DNA from: Rhizobium sp. 18065
Lineage (GTDB): Bacteria; Pseudomonadota; Alphaproteobacteria; Rhizobiales; Rhizobiaceae
Direction of reading: 5' to 3'
DNA: 64,000 bases
Assembly (NCBI RefSeq): GCF_902706095.1
Contig: NZ_CACSJP010000006.1
Coordinates: 186,001 to 250,000 of the forward strand
Below are positions 52,664 to 62,773 of the stretch, in pieces. The position numbers were made by a program, and so were the translations under genes. Positions within the stretch are counted from its first letter, which is position 1. Every line of letters starts with the position of its first letter. A model generated the notes under the pieces. That model ran no database searches and had not been told where the DNA came from. It worked only from the letters and a program-made list of their open reading frames with translations.

Positions 52664-53689
52664 ATGAAGCCGCCCTATCCGTTGAAGGACATTGCCTTCC
52701 AGGCCGGGCTCAGTCTCGCGACTGTCGATCGGGCCGTGCATCAGCGTCCCGGCGTGCGCCAGACCACCCGGCTGAGGATCGACGCGGCGATTGCCGAACT
52801 CGACCGGCAATATGCGCAATCGGGACTGGCGGGCCGACGCTTCGTCCTCGATATCGTCATGGAAACACCGCAGCGCTTTTCCAATGCCGTGCGCGCCGCC
52901 TTCGAAGCGGAGCTTCCCGGCATGCGGCCGGCCGCGTTTTCAGCCCGCTTCCATGTCGCCGAAACGATGAGCGAGCGCGATCTGATCGCCATCCTCAAAT
53001 CCATCCGCCGACGCGGCAGCCATGGCGTGGTGCTGAAAGTGCCGGCAACGCCGGCGATGTCGGACATGGCAGGATCACTGCTCGAGGCCGGGATACCCGT
53101 GGTGACGCTGGTCACCGACCTGCCGGCCGTTGTGCGCACCGGCTATGTCGGCATGGACAACCATGTTGCCGGCGCAACCGCCGCCTATCTGCTCGGGCGC
53201 ATGGCAGGCCCGCAGCCCGGCAAGGTGCTGGTCGCCCTGTCGAGCGCGCGTTTTGCCGGCGAGGAGGAGCGCGAACGCGGTTTTCGGCTCGCGCTGCAGG
53301 CGCGGTTTCCCTGGCTGTCGGCGGTGACGATCTCGGAAGGTTTCGGCGTCGATCGCACGACACGGACGATCGTACGGGATGCGCTGGAAAACCATCCTGA
53401 CATACGGGCAGTTTATTCGATCGGCGGCGGCAACCGGGCCATCCGCCAGGTCTTTGCCGAGCAGAGGCGTGCTTGCGATATCTTTGCCGGCCATGATCTC
53501 GACAACGACAACCGCCAACTGCTCGCGACCGGTGACCTGACCTTCGTCATCCATCACGATCTGCGCCAGGATGCCCGCAGCGCCTGCCAGATGGTGCTGG
53601 CCTATCACCGCATGCTGCCCGCCGATTTCAGGATTGCCCCGTCAAGGGTTGCAATTGCCACGCCCTATGATGTCGGCGGAGCGACCTGA
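52664..53689 (+). CDS. LacI-family transcriptional regulator
   Basis: A 341-residue regulator: an N-terminal helix-turn-helix with hinge (YPLKDIAFQAGLSLATVDRA, VHQRPGVRQTTRLRIDAAI) and a periplasmic-binding-protein-like sugar/polyol domain (GMDNHVAGATAAYLLGRMAG, VYSIGGGNRAIRQVF). It is divergent from phyH-SDR with a 96-bp gap containing TTTCCGG ... CCGGAAA arms (about 52585 and 52630), a possible operator. It probably represses that operon until its inducer, likely a cyclitol or sugar derivative, is present. Confidence 0.9.
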   Translation: MKPPYPLKDIAFQAGLSLATVDRAVHQRPGVRQTTRLRIDAAIAELDRQYAQSGLAGRRFVLDIVMETPQRFSNAVRAAFEAELPGMRPAAFSARFHVAETMSERDLIAILKSIRRRGSHGVVLKVPATPAMSDMAGSLLEAGIPVVTLVTDLPAVVRTGYVGMDNHVAGATAAYLLGRMAGPQPGKVLVALSSARFAGEEERERGFRLALQARFPWLSAVTISEGFGVDRTTRTIVRDALENHPDIRAVYSIGGGNRAIRQVFAEQRRACDIFAGHDLDNDNRQLLATGDLTFVIHHDLRQDARSACQMVLAYHRMLPADFRIAPSRVAIATPYDVGGAT

Positions 53690-53731
53690 CAGGCGTGTCA
53701 TGTCTCCGCGCCGCTCCCGGTCGATAACCCG

Positions 53732-54361
53732 TCACACCAGCGCGTCAGACGTAACGACGGTCACGCCCGGCACCGCAGAGAACGCCTGCTCCAGCATGAC
53801 CCGCGCGATCGTCTCCGGCCGGTTTGCCTGCAGCGACCGGGGCAGGACCGGTTTCAGCCGCCGCAGCAGCGTGCCGAACATCTGTTCGGCCGGACGCGGT
53901 TCGGTCCGGGGGCCATCGATCAGGCCGGGACGGACCAGCACCGTGCGCTCGAAACCCAGCGCCACGACATCCTTTTCCGTCTCGCCCTTGACGCGGCTGT
54001 AAAAGAACAGGGACTTCACGTCGGCGCCTTTCGCCGAATTGAGGACAAAGGTCCGCCCGCCGCCTGCCTTGGCCAGCCTGGCGATCTCGACCGTGTAGTC
54101 GTGGTCGATGCGGTGAAATCGCTCGCGTGAGCCCGCCACCTTCAGGGTCGTGCCCAAGGCGCAGATGACCGCATCGGCCTTCCAGATTTCCGCATCCTGA
54201 GGCAGGTTGTCGAAATCGATTTTGGGTGCGGTCAGCCGCGGATGCTCGGCCAAGGCCCGGCGCGTTGGTGCCGTCACGGCGGTGATCCGTGGATCGGCCA
54301 GCGCCAGTTCCAGCACATGACTGCCGACGAGCCCGGTCGCGCCGAGCAGTAACAGATGCAT
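53732..54361 (-). CDS. NAD(P)-binding oxidoreductase, HTATIP2/NmrA-like
   Basis: A 209-residue Rossmann protein of the atypical SDR/HTATIP2 type starting MHLLLLGATGLVGSHVLEL, with GATGLVG cofactor motif, DAVICALGTTLKVAGSRERF and FFYSRVKGETEKDVVALGFE where YxxxK would sit. It lacks a classic Tyr-Lys pair (SRVKG), so catalysis may be impaired. The start at 54361 follows GGGAGA. It is convergent with the LacI gene and lies downstream of the chemoreceptor. Confidence 0.85.
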   Translation of the reverse strand: MHLLLLGATGLVGSHVLELALADPRITAVTAPTRRALAEHPRLTAPKIDFDNLPQDAEIWKADAVICALGTTLKVAGSRERFHRIDHDYTVEIARLAKAGGGRTFVLNSAKGADVKSLFFYSRVKGETEKDVVALGFERTVLVRPGLIDGPRTEPRPAEQMFGTLLRRLKPVLPRSLQANRPETIARVMLEQAFSAVPGVTVVTSDALV

Positions 54362-54524
54362 GATATCCCATATCTCCCGCTGAAATCCTTCCGCCTGCCC
54401 TGCGCTCAAGTCCCTGAGGCTGGGCTGGGTAGATGCAGCATGCCTTTGTCCGGCCATCGCCCGCAACGGAAAAAGGCGCCGCATTGCTGCGACGCCTTCA
54501 ATATGTCGGCTATGCCTTGCCGTA

Positions 54525-56432
54525 TCAGGCAGCGCTGCGATACTGGGCGCCACCCGATGCGCCCGCTTCCAGCTGGAAGCGTTGCAGCTGCGCCTGCAGC
54601 TGGCGGGCTTCGCCCGCGAGAACCTGGCTGGCGGCCGTGGTTTCTTCGACCATGGCTGCGTTCTGCTGGGTCATCTGGTCCATGTGGTTGACCGAGGTGT
54701 TGATCTCGCCGAGGGCCAGCGACTGTTCCTGGGCTGCGCGGGCAATCGAGGTGACGTGGTCGTTGACGCGGTTGACCAGTCCTTCGATCTCCTTCAGCGC
54801 CTCGCCGGTGGACAGGACGAGCGACACGCCGCCCTTCACTTCCACAGCCGAGGTGTTGATCAGGGTCTTGATCTCCTTGGCAGCGTTTGCCGAGCGCTGG
54901 GCCAGTTCGCGGACTTCCTGGGCGACGACGGCGAAACCACGGCCGGCTTCACCGGCACGGGCTGCCTCGACGCCGGCGTTGAGCGCCAGCAGGTTGGTCT
55001 GGAAGGCGATCTCGTCGATTACCGAGATGATCTGGCTGATCTTCTGCGAAGACTGCTCGATGCGGCCCATGGCGTCGATGGCGTTGCGGACGATATCGCC
55101 CGACTTGCCGGCGCTGTCCTTGGTTTCGCGCACCATCTGGGTCGCTTCATGCGCACGCTCGGTCGAAGTCTTGACCGTGGTGGTGATTTCCTCGAGGGCT
55201 GCGGCTGTTTCTTCCAGCGAGGCTGCCTGCTGCTCGGTGCGGCGTGCGAGCTGGTTGGCGGACGAAGACAGCTCACCGGAATTGTCGGTGATCGTGCCGG
55301 CGGCCTGGCGGATGTTCTGCATGGTGCCGCGCAGCGTTGCCATCGTCTGGTTGACGTTGGTCTGCAACTCGGCAAAGGCGCCCTGGAAGTTGCCCTGCAT
55401 GTCGTGGGTCAGGTCGGCATCGGCCAGCGCTGCAATGACACGGCGGACTTCGGTGACGCCAAGATCGACGCTTTCTACCAGTTCGTTGACGCTGTCGGCG
55501 AAACGCTTCAGGTCGGCATCGTCATAGGACTTGGCGATGCGCTTGGAGAAGTCACCGGCGGCTGCGGCAGCGACAATGCCGCTGATCGAGGACTGCAGGT
55601 CCTTGCTCTGGGCATGAAGGGCGGCTTCCTGGGCTTCCATGGCGCGCATCTGCTGCTCGTTGGCGCGGAAGACTTCCAGCGCGCGGGCCATTTCGCCGAT
55701 TTCGTCCTTGCGGTCGGTACCGGGAATGGTCTCGCCGAGCTTGCCGCCGGCCATGTCCGACATGATGCCGGTCAGGCTGCGGATCGGGTTGACGATGCCG
55801 CGACGGGCCAGCAGGAATGAGACGGCGACGCCAGCGACGATACAGACGGCAGCGGTCGCCATCAGCACCAGCATGGTCTGGGTCGAGGCGGCCAGCGCGT
55901 CGGCGCGCGATGTTGCAAGTGTGGTGGCCGAATAGGTCGAGTATTCCTTGACCGCGGCTGTGACGATCTTCTGGGCGTCCAGTGCCTTGCCGAGCTCGGT
56001 CTTCATCACGGCCGGATCCTTGCCGGCGTCGGAACCGGCAACGGCAACCATCGAACGGATCTGGTTGAAGTAGCTGTCGAGCGTGGTGCGGATACCGTCC
56101 AACAGCTTCGTCTCGTTGGCATCGGCAGTGGAGGCAATCTTCGGCAGACGGGCAAGCATTTCGCCGGAACGCTTTTCGGTTTCAGCCTTGAAATCGGCGG
56201 CCTTTTCCGGCGCGAGCGCCAACTGGTAGGTCATCCGGCTGATGGCGATGATATCGACGCGCAGGTCCATGGCTTCACGGGCCACTTCCTCGCGGGCGCC
56301 GGTGTCCTTCAGCGACGCGCCGAGCGAGCCTAGACCCTGCGCACCGACCGCAGCAATCGCGGCTGCCGCGACGCCCATCAGGACGACGACCAGCGTCACT
56401 TTTTTCAGAATAGAGAGATTACTAATATTCAT
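54525..56432 (-). CDS. Methyl-accepting chemotaxis protein
   Basis: A 635-residue chemoreceptor with two membrane helices (about 11-32 and 184-210), an intervening periplasmic helical sensor domain of about 150 residues, tandem HAMP-like regions (about 208-330) and a signalling domain whose hairpin tip contains IDEIAFQTNLLALNAGVEAA and ARAGEAGRGFAVVAQEVREL. The C-terminus has no CheR/CheB pentapeptide. The start at 56432 (MNISNLSILKKVTLV) follows GGAACGGAG; a 26-codon extension is unlikely. Ligand unknown. Confidence 0.94.
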   Translation of the reverse strand: MNISNLSILKKVTLVVVLMGVAAAAIAAVGAQGLGSLGASLKDTGAREEVAREAMDLRVDIIAISRMTYQLALAPEKAADFKAETEKRSGEMLARLPKIASTADANETKLLDGIRTTLDSYFNQIRSMVAVAGSDAGKDPAVMKTELGKALDAQKIVTAAVKEYSTYSATTLATSRADALAASTQTMLVLMATAAVCIVAGVAVSFLLARRGIVNPIRSLTGIMSDMAGGKLGETIPGTDRKDEIGEMARALEVFRANEQQMRAMEAQEAALHAQSKDLQSSISGIVAAAAAGDFSKRIAKSYDDADLKRFADSVNELVESVDLGVTEVRRVIAALADADLTHDMQGNFQGAFAELQTNVNQTMATLRGTMQNIRQAAGTITDNSGELSSSANQLARRTEQQAASLEETAAALEEITTTVKTSTERAHEATQMVRETKDSAGKSGDIVRNAIDAMGRIEQSSQKISQIISVIDEIAFQTNLLALNAGVEAARAGEAGRGFAVVAQEVRELAQRSANAAKEIKTLINTSAVEVKGGVSLVLSTGEALKEIEGLVNRVNDHVTSIARAAQEQSLALGEINTSVNHMDQMTQQNAAMVEETTAASQVLAGEARQLQAQLQRFQLEAGASGGAQYRSAA

Positions 56433-57036
56433 AGTGAGACGACTCCGTTCCAAACCCTCCATCCTGGAGAGCGGCCATACACCGGCCAACGCATGGACGT
56501 CATTCCACACTCACATGCGGCAATTTGTATGATTCAGACCTTTCAATTTCGTTGACTGGCAGAAAACTGTGGGAATCTTGTTGCGGCGCACCATCCAGCG
56601 CGTGATCTCGATCGATGCCGGATCACAAAATCCGGGCCGTCCGCCCCGCCGTCCACAGTGCCAAAATGACACTTAAAAAATATAGACTGATCGGCTTGAC
56701 ACGGCAGGCCATGGGATCGCGTCGATTCTGGCGCCCCGGAAAGCCTTGATATTCCCGTGACTTCGATATTTCCCCCGTTATCCACACCCCCACCCACAAT
56801 ATCTAGCGTTAATATTTCGTTCACAACCCACCCCTTGACGGAATCAGTGCTCTCGATGTTAATGACCCCTGTTGCGGCGGCGACGAACCGGGCATGAACG
56901 AGGCCGGGTTTCATCACACATTGTCACGCGTTTTCGGCACGGTGGAATAGCGTTTTAACGACGCCCTCCCCGAGAGGAAAATTGTGCGATTTTGCCCGCC
57001 AAAACGCAGGCGGGGGCCTGGCGCAAGAATTTGTTA
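56433..57036. other. Long intergenic region between the chemoreceptor gene and nrdJ
   Basis: About 600 bp with no supportable gene. A hairpin CCCGCC / GGCGGG with an AAAACGCA loop lies at 56995-57014. A 124-codon minus-strand frame (56543-56917) was rejected. No B12 box (GCCACTG type) was found, so a cobalamin riboswitch is not supported. Confidence 0.55.
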
Positions 57037-57085
57037 ATACTATATATAGTAGGCTTGCAGCCAATAGCACCACAAGATACAGGAC
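57037..57085. promoter_or_regulatory. Candidate pair of NrdR boxes upstream of nrdJ
   Basis: ATACTATATATAGTAG (57037-57052) matches the NrdR consensus ACACwATATATwGTGT at 13 of 16 positions; a second, degenerate site at 57070-57085 (about 10 of 16) lies 33 bp downstream, near the usual 31-32 bp spacing of NrdR box pairs. They are about 120-170 bp before nrdJ. Confidence 0.65.
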
Positions 57086-57127
57086 TGATCATCTCCGGAT
57101 GACTCACCTGACGAGATGAACAAACAA

Positions 57128-57167
57128 CCGGCTGCGCGCTTTGGACGCGAAGCCGGGAGGGCTTTTT
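57128..57167 (+). promoter_or_regulatory. Leader hairpin with a downstream T-tract before nrdJ
   Basis: CCGGCT / AGCCGG with inner CGCG pairs (57128-57156), then GAGGGC and TTTTT at 57163-57167. The gap between stem and T-tract makes it a poor intrinsic terminator, but it could attenuate or stabilise the nrdJ leader. Confidence 0.35.
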
Positions 57168-57205
57168 CGCGCCAAATGGCGCACTAGATCGAGGGACACA
57201 GGCAA

Positions 57206-60200
57206 ATGCGCATTGAACGCCGCTTTACCAAACCGGGCCAATCTCCTTATGCGGAGATCGAGTTTCGCAAGGCTATCAGCGAAATCAAGAATCCCGACGG
57301 CTCAATCGTATTTCGTCTTGCCGACATCGACGTTCCGAACCAGTTCAGCCAGGTGGCAGCCGACATCCTGGCGCAGAAGTATTTCCGCAAGGCCGGCGTG
57401 CCGAAGTTCCTGAAGAAGGTCGAGGAGAACGATGTTCCCTCGTTCCTCTGGCGCTCGGTTGCCGACGAGAAGGCTCTTGCCACCCTGCCCGAGAACGAGC
57501 GCTATGGTTCGGAAACCGATGCACGCCAGGTCTTCGATCGCCTGGCCGGCACATGGGCCTATTGGGGCTGGAAGGGCAAGTATTTCACCTCGGAAGACGA
57601 TGCCCTGACCTTCAAGGACGAGCTTGCCTATATGCTCGCCACCCAGCGCGTCGCGCCGAACAGCCCGCAGTGGTTCAACACCGGCCTGCACTGGGCCTAT
57701 GGCATCGACGGCCCCGGCCAGGGCCATTTCTATGTCGACCCCTTCACCGGCAAGCTCGTCAAGTCGAAGTCGTCCTATGAACATCCGCAGCCGCATGCCT
57801 GCTTCATCCAGTCCGTCGAAGACGATCTGGTCAACGAAGGCGGCATCATGGACCTGTGGGTCCGCGAAGCCCGCCTGTTCAAGTATGGCTCCGGCACCGG
57901 CTCCAACTTCTCCTATCTGCGCGGCGAAGGCGAAAAGCTGTCCGGCGGCGGTCGTTCCTCCGGCCTGATGTCCTTCCTCAAGATCGGCGACCGGGCAGCC
58001 GGTGCGATCAAGTCGGGCGGCACCACCCGTCGTGCGGCCAAGATGGTCGTCGTCGACATCGACCATCCGGATATCGAAGCCTATATCGACTGGAAGGTGA
58101 AGGAAGAGCAGAAGGTTGCCGCCCTCGTCACCGGCTCGAAGATCGTTGCCCGTCACCTCAAGGCGATCATGAAGGCTTGCGTCAATTGCGAGGCCGACAA
58201 TGGCGATTGCTTCGACCCGAGCAAGAACCCGGCCCTGAAGCGCGAAATCCGCGCCGCGAAGAAGGACCAGGTTCCGGAAAACTACGTCAAGCGCGTCATC
58301 CAGTTCGCCCAGCAGGGCTACAAGGATCTCGAGTTCAAGACCTATGACACCGACTGGGATTCGGAAGCCTATCTGACGGTTTCGGGCCAGAACTCGAACA
58401 ACTCGGTTTCGCTGAAGGACGACTTCTTGCGCTCGGTCGAGACCGACGGCGACTGGAACCTGACCGCCCGCAAGGACGGCAAGGTGATGAAGACGCTGAA
58501 GGCACGCGACCTGTGGGAAAAGATCTCCTACGCCGCCTGGGCATCGGCCGATCCGGGCCTGCATTTCAACACGACGATGAACGACTGGCACACCTGCCCG
58601 GCTGCCGGCCCGATCCGCGCGTCGAACCCGTGCTCGGAATACATGTTCCTCGACGACACGGCCTGCAACCTCGCTTCGCTGAACCTGTTGCAGTTCAAGG
58701 ACGCCAAGACCAAGAACATCGACATCGGCGATTACGAACACGCGGTTCGTCTGTGGACCGTCGTGCTTGAAGTCTCCGTCATGATGGCACAGTTCCCGTC
58801 GCGCCAGATTGCCGAACGCTCCTACGAATACCGCACGCTTGGCCTCGGCTACGCCAATATCGGCGGCTTCCTGATGTCGTCCGGCATTCCCTACGACAGC
58901 GACGAAGGCCGCGCCATCTGCGGTGCCTTGACCGCGATCATGACCGGCGTTTCCTATGCGACCTCTGCCGAGATCGCCTCGGAGCTTGGTCCCTTCCCGG
59001 GCTACAAGCCGAACCGCGAGAACATGCTGCGCGTCATCCGCAACCACCGCCGCGCGGCCTACGGCGAGACGGCCGGCTATGAAGGCCTGTCGGTCGATCC
59101 GGTAGCCCTCATCCATGCCGAATGCACCGATCCGGCCCTGATCGCCCATGCCACGGCTGCCTGGGACAAGGCACTGGAACTCGGCGAGAAGCACGGCTAC
59201 CGCAATGCCCAGGTCTCGGTGATTGCCCCGACCGGCACGATCGGCCTGGTCATGGACTGCGACACGACCGGCATCGAGCCCGACTTCGCGCTGGTCAAGT
59301 TCAAGAAGCTCGCCGGTGGCGGCTACTTCAAGATCATCAACGCCGCCGTTCCGGAAGCGCTGCGCACGCTCGGCTATTCTGAAAGCCAGATCGCCGAGAT
59401 CGACGCCTATGCCGTCGGCCATGGCAACCTGAACCAGGCGCCGGGCATCAACCCGTCGACGCTCCGTGCCAAGGGCTTTACCGACGAGAAGATCGAAGCC
59501 GTCAACGGCGCGCTGAAGGCCGCCTTCGACATCAAGTTCGTCTTCAACCAGTGGACGCTCGGCGCCGACTTCCTGAAAGAAACCCTGAAAGTTTCCGACG
59601 ACCAGCTCGCCGACATCAGCTTCAACCTGCTCGACCACATGGGCTTTGCCAAGAAGGACATCGAGGCCGCCAATATCCATGTCTGCGGTGCGATGACGCT
59701 CGAAGGCGCGCCTTTCCTGAAGGCCGAACACCTGCCGGTCTTCGATTGCGCCAATCCGTGCGGCAAGATCGGCAAGCGTTATCTGTCGGTCGAAAGCCAC
59801 ATCCGCATGATGGCGGCCGCACAGCCGTTCATCTCGGGGGCGATCTCCAAGACGATCAACATGCCGAATGAAGCGACCGTCGAAGATTGCGGCGCCGCCT
59901 ACATGCTGTCGTGGAAGCTGGCGCTGAAGGCCAACGCGCTCTACCGCGATGGCTCGAAGCTCTCCCAGCCGCTCAACGCCTCGCTGATCGAGGACGAGGA
60001 CGACGAAGACGGCGTCGAGGAACTGTTCCAGCAGCCGATGGCGGCCCAGGCCGTGACCATCACGGAACGCATCGTCGAGCGCATCGTCGAACGTGTCGTG
60101 CGCGAACAGGAAAAGCTGCCGGCCCGCCGCAAGGGTTATACCCAGAAGGCGAAGATCGGTGGTCACACCATCTTCCTGCGCACCGGCGAATATGACGACG

Positions 60201-60982
60201 GCCGTCTTGGCGAAATCTTCCTTGACATGAACAAGGAAGGCTCGGCGCTCCGCGCCTTCATCAACAACTTCGCCATCTCCGTTTCGCTCGGCCTGCAGTA
60301 TGGCGTGCCGCTCGAGGAATATGTCGATGCGTTCACCTTCACCAAGTTCGAGCCGGCCGGCATGGTCACCGGCAACGACGCGATCAAGAATGCCACCTCG
60401 ATCCTCGACTACGTCTTCCGCGAACTGGCGATCTCCTATATCGGCCGCAGCGATCTGGCCCATGTCGACACGTCCGACTTCTCGACCACGGCGCTTGGCC
60501 GCGGGGTCAAGGAAGGCAAGGCCGATGTCGTTTCCAAGGGCCTGACCCGCGGTTACAAGCCGACGCTCGTCTCCAACCAGCCGATGTCGGCCGAACCGAA
60601 GGGCGCGGCCACCGCCATGCCCGCCAAGGCCTCGGTCTCGTCCGTCACCGCCTTCTCCTCTTCGGGCAGCGCCGCCCGCAAGCTGGAAGTGACGACCGCG
60701 ATCGCAACCTCTGAAGTGGTCTCGTTCAAGCGGGATTATGAAGAGCGCGCCGTCGAACTGGCCGAAGAGATCGCCGAAGAAGGCCTGTTCTCGGATGCTG
60801 CTGCCGACGAAGCCGAAGCCGCCAAGGCCGACGCCAAGAAACTCGAAGCCGCCCGCCGCATGCGCTCGATCGCGCAGGGGTACACGGGCAACATGTGCTC
60901 GGAGTGCCAGAACTTTACAATGGTGCGCAACGGGACGTGCGAGAAGTGCGACACTTGCGGAAGCACGAGTGGGTGCAGCTGA
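57206..60982 (+). CDS. nrdJ: Vitamin B12-dependent (class II) ribonucleotide reductase
   Basis: A 1258-residue adenosylcobalamin-dependent enzyme that converts ribonucleotides to deoxyribonucleotides with or without oxygen. Class II signatures include [40 protein letters not shown], and the C-terminal zinc-ribbon-like [10 protein letters not shown] with CEKCDTCGS. It is long, with an acidic internal segment ([18 protein letters not shown]). The ATG at 57206 gives [12 protein letters not shown], the usual start. It is the main dNTP source in rhizobia lacking oxygen-dependent alternatives. Candidate NrdR boxes upstream suggest dNTP-responsive repression. Confidence 0.97.
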   Translation: MRIERRFTKPGQSPYAEIEFRKAISEIKNPDGSIVFRLADIDVPNQFSQVAADILAQKYFRKAGVPKFLKKVEENDVPSFLWRSVADEKALATLPENERYGSETDARQVFDRLAGTWAYWGWKGKYFTSEDDALTFKDELAYMLATQRVAPNSPQWFNTGLHWAYGIDGPGQGHFYVDPFTGKLVKSKSSYEHPQPHACFIQSVEDDLVNEGGIMDLWVREARLFKYGSGTGSNFSYLRGEGEKLSGGGRSSGLMSFLKIGDRAAGAIKSGGTTRRAAKMVVVDIDHPDIEAYIDWKVKEEQKVAALVTGSKIVARHLKAIMKACVNCEADNGDCFDPSKNPALKREIRAAKKDQVPENYVKRVIQFAQQGYKDLEFKTYDTDWDSEAYLTVSGQNSNNSVSLKDDFLRSVETDGDWNLTARKDGKVMKTLKARDLWEKISYAAWASADPGLHFNTTMNDWHTCPAAGPIRASNPCSEYMFLDDTACNLASLNLLQFKDAKTKNIDIGDYEHAVRLWTVVLEVSVMMAQFPSRQIAERSYEYRTLGLGYANIGGFLMSSGIPYDSDEGRAICGALTAIMTGVSYATSAEIASELGPFPGYKPNRENMLRVIRNHRRAAYGETAGYEGLSVDPVALIHAECTDPALIAHATAAWDKALELGEKHGYRNAQVSVIAPTGTIGLVMDCDTTGIEPDFALVKFKKLAGGGYFKIINAAVPEALRTLGYSESQIAEIDAYAVGHGNLNQAPGINPSTLRAKGFTDEKIEAVNGALKAAFDIKFVFNQWTLGADFLKETLKVSDDQLADISFNLLDHMGFAKKDIEAANIHVCGAMTLEGAPFLKAEHLPVFDCANPCGKIGKRYLSVESHIRMMAAAQPFISGAISKTINMPNEATVEDCGAAYMLSWKLALKANALYRDGSKLSQPLNASLIEDEDDEDGVEELFQQPMAAQAVTITERIVERIVERVVREQEKLPARRKGYTQKAKIGGHTIFLRTGEYDDGRLGEIFLDMNKEGSALRAFINNFAISVSLGLQYGVPLEEYVDAFTFTKFEPAGMVTGNDAIKNATSILDYVFRELAISYIGRSDLAHVDTSDFSTTALGRGVKEGKADVVSKGLTRGYKPTLVSNQPMSAEPKGAATAMPAKASVSSVTAFSSSGSAARKLEVTTAIATSEVVSFKRDYEERAVELAEEIAEEGLFSDAAADEAEAAKADAKKLEAARRMRSIAQGYTGNMCSECQNFTMVRNGTCEKCDTCGSTSGCS

Positions 60983-61006
60983 TCAGCTGAGATTTGAATG
61001 AGGACA

Positions 61007-61041
61007 TCGGCCCGGGGGAAACCTCGGGCCGAAGTGTTTTG
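61007..61041 (+). terminator. Terminator after nrdJ
   Basis: Stem TCGGCCCG... / ...CGGGCCGA with a GAAA-containing loop, then GTGTTTTG, 25 bp after the nrdJ stop. Confidence 0.75.
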
Positions 61042-61051
61042 CGGCACCCTA

Positions 61052-61248
61052 TCTCCCCCCATGCGGGGGAGGACGGAAAATCGAAGGCTTAGGCCAGCGC
61101 AAGCGGCCTAAACTTTAGATTTTCCTGGAGAGGGGCATAGTTCGGTTGGCACAACCCTCACCAAGCCCCTCTCTTGCGAAATCTGAGGTTTGGCCCTGAT
61201 CGGGCCAATTCCTCGATTTCGCTTTCTCCCCCGCAAGGGGGGAGATAG
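61052..61248. repeat. Multi-hairpin repeat, copy 1
   Basis: A roughly 197-bp element with a C5/G5-type palindrome at each end (CTCCCCC-CATGC-GGGGGAG and CTCCCCCGCAAGGGGGGAG) and three internal hairpins: GGAAAATC / GATTTTCC, GAGAGGGGC / GCCCCTCTC and TTTGGCCC-TGAT-CGGGCCAA. Copies 1 to 3 are spaced by exactly 285 bp. Confidence 0.9.
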
Positions 61249-61337
61249 GCCCTACCGTATTGCGCTAGAAGTCATTGCCAGCGATCTGCAAGGTACGGCT
61301 CTGGAGGGATGAAGATCGAGGCGACGCCGCAGCCCTA

Positions 61338-61534
61338 CCTCCCCCCATGCGGGGGAGGATGGAAAATCGAAGGCTTGGGCCAGCGCAAGCGGCCTAAACT
61401 TCAGATTTTCCTGGAGAGGGCATAGTTCGGTTGGCACAACCCTCACCAAGCCCCTCTCTTGCGAAATCTTAAGGTTTGGCCCTGACCGGGCCAATTCCTC
61501 GATTTCGCTTTCTCCCCCCCAAGGGGGAGAGATA
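61338..61534. repeat. Multi-hairpin repeat, copy 2
   Basis: Same architecture as copy 1, 285 bp downstream, including the linker TACCGTATTGCGCTAGAAGT that also follows copy 1, so the whole 285-bp unit was duplicated. One G is missing in the middle hairpin (GAGAGGGC). Confidence 0.9.
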
Positions 61535-61621
61535 GGCCCTACCGTATTGCGCTAGAAGTCATTGCCAGCGATCTGCAAGGTACGGCTCTGGAGGGATGAA
61601 GATCGAGGCGACGCAGCACCC

Positions 61622-61817
61622 ACCTCCCCCCTTGCGGGGGAGGACGGAAAATCGAAGGCTTGGGCGCGCGCAAGCCGCCTAAACTTCAGATTTTCCTGGA
61701 GAGGGGCACGGTTCCGCTGGCACAACCCTGACCTTGCCCCTCTCTTGCGAAATCTTAAGGTTTGGCCCTGACCGGGCCAATTCCTCGATTTCGCTTTCTC
61801 CCCCGCATGGGGGAGAT
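61622..61817. repeat. Multi-hairpin repeat, copy 3
   Basis: Third unit, 285 bp from copy 2, with the variant core AAGGCTTGGGCGCGCGCAAG and GGGGCACGGTTCCGCTGG. Its right end is immediately followed by the DUF559 gene. Confidence 0.9.
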
Positions 61818-61825
61818 AACGCGCC

Positions 61826-62185
61826 TCACTCGCCGGAATTCCGCAATTCGCTCAGGATCAAGGCGCAGACACCGTCGAGGTTGTCCTCGACGTCCCCGTT
61901 CCACACCCTCAGCACCCGGAACCCCTCAGCGATAAACCATGCATCCCGCCGTGCGTCGTGCTCGCTCTCTGCATGCTGGTACCCGTCCACCTCGACGATC
62001 AACCTCACCTCGAAGCAGACGAAATCGAGGATATATCCGTCGACCGGCACCTGACGCCTGAACTTGAAGCCGCCCAGTTGTTTTGCACGCAATACCTGCC
62101 AAAGGCGGTTCTCCGCGCGCGTCGCATCCGCCCGCATGGTGCGAGCAAAGCGGCGATGATGGTGCGGCACATCCCGATGCGTCAT
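61826..62185 (-). CDS. DUF559 endonuclease-like protein
   Basis: A 119-residue protein of the DUF559 family, restriction-endonuclease-like (Vsr-related) fold. The family signature is visible: TRAENRLWQVLRAKQLGGFK, FRRQVPVDGYILDFVC, LIVEVDGYQHAESEHDARRD and FRVLRVWNGDVEDNLDGV. The acidic residues in DFVC and VEVDG are the expected metal ligands. It ends 8 bp from repeat copy 3 and its start is 97 bp before the DUF1508 gene. Biological role is unknown; the position inside a repeat array suggests it travels with the repeats. Confidence 0.9.
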   Translation of the reverse strand: MTHRDVPHHHRRFARTMRADATRAENRLWQVLRAKQLGGFKFRRQVPVDGYILDFVCFEVRLIVEVDGYQHAESEHDARRDAWFIAEGFRVLRVWNGDVEDNLDGVCALILSELRNSGE

Positions 62186-62281
62186 CCGAGCCCCCGCGAA
62201 ACCACCTGAGATTGCACCCGGTTCGTGGCAAAGAAAAGAGGCTTCGGATAGGCATCAAAGCTGCTTTCGAAGGAGGACACT

Positions 62282-62461
62282 ATGGAAAGCTGCAAGGACA
62301 AGAATGGCGACACCTGGGAGATCCATCAGAGCGGCGGTTGGCGATGGCGTCGAACGGCCTCCAACGGTCGAATAGTCGGTTCATCGACAGAAAGTTACGT
62401 CAATAAAGGCGACTGCATCGCCAATGCTCAACGCAATGGAATGACCTGCACGCCGAAATGA
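62282..62461 (+). CDS. DUF1508 (YegP-like) small protein
   Basis: A 59-residue protein starting MESCKDKNGDTWEIHQSGGW, with RWRRTASNGRIVGSSTESY, the DUF1508 signature of conserved aromatic and Asn-Gly residues. Such proteins fold as a small beta-alpha-beta-beta unit of unknown function. AAGGAGG lies eight bases before the ATG, so expression is likely. It is too short to have appeared in size-filtered frame listings. It sits between repeat copies 3 and 4. Confidence 0.8.
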   Translation: MESCKDKNGDTWEIHQSGGWRWRRTASNGRIVGSSTESYVNKGDCIANAQRNGMTCTPK

Positions 62462-62468
62462 CGCGCCC

Positions 62469-62665
62469 ACCTCCCCCTTGCGGGGGAGGACGGAAAATCG
62501 AAGGCTTGGGCGCGCGCAAGCCGCCTAAACTTCAGATTTTCCTGGTGAGGGGCATAGTTCGGTTGGCACAACCCTCACCAAGCCCCTCTCTTGCGGAATC
62601 TGAGGTTTGGCCCTGATCGGGCCAATTCCTCGATTTCGCTTTCTCCCCCGCAAGGGGGGAGATAG
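62469..62665. repeat. Multi-hairpin repeat, copy 4
   Basis: Same element, starting about 846 bp after copy 3; the middle stem is GTGAGGGGC / GCCCCTCTC (one mismatch). The linker after it differs from the one between copies 1-3. Confidence 0.88.
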
Positions 62666-62773
62666 TACCCCCGAGGCTCCGCCCACGCCCATTGGATGAG
62701 TCATCGCCAAAAACGATCTGCAAGGAACGGCTACGGCTCTGGGGGAAGAAGATCGTGGCGCCTCCGCAGCCCG

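Noticed and set aside
56543..56917. A 124-codon minus-strand frame upstream of nrdJ
   Set aside because: No family resemblance and no ribosome-binding site; the start lies in an AT-rich promoter-like stretch.
56600..57205. Cobalamin riboswitch before nrdJ
   Set aside because: No B12-box-like GCCACTG segment was found on the coding strand.
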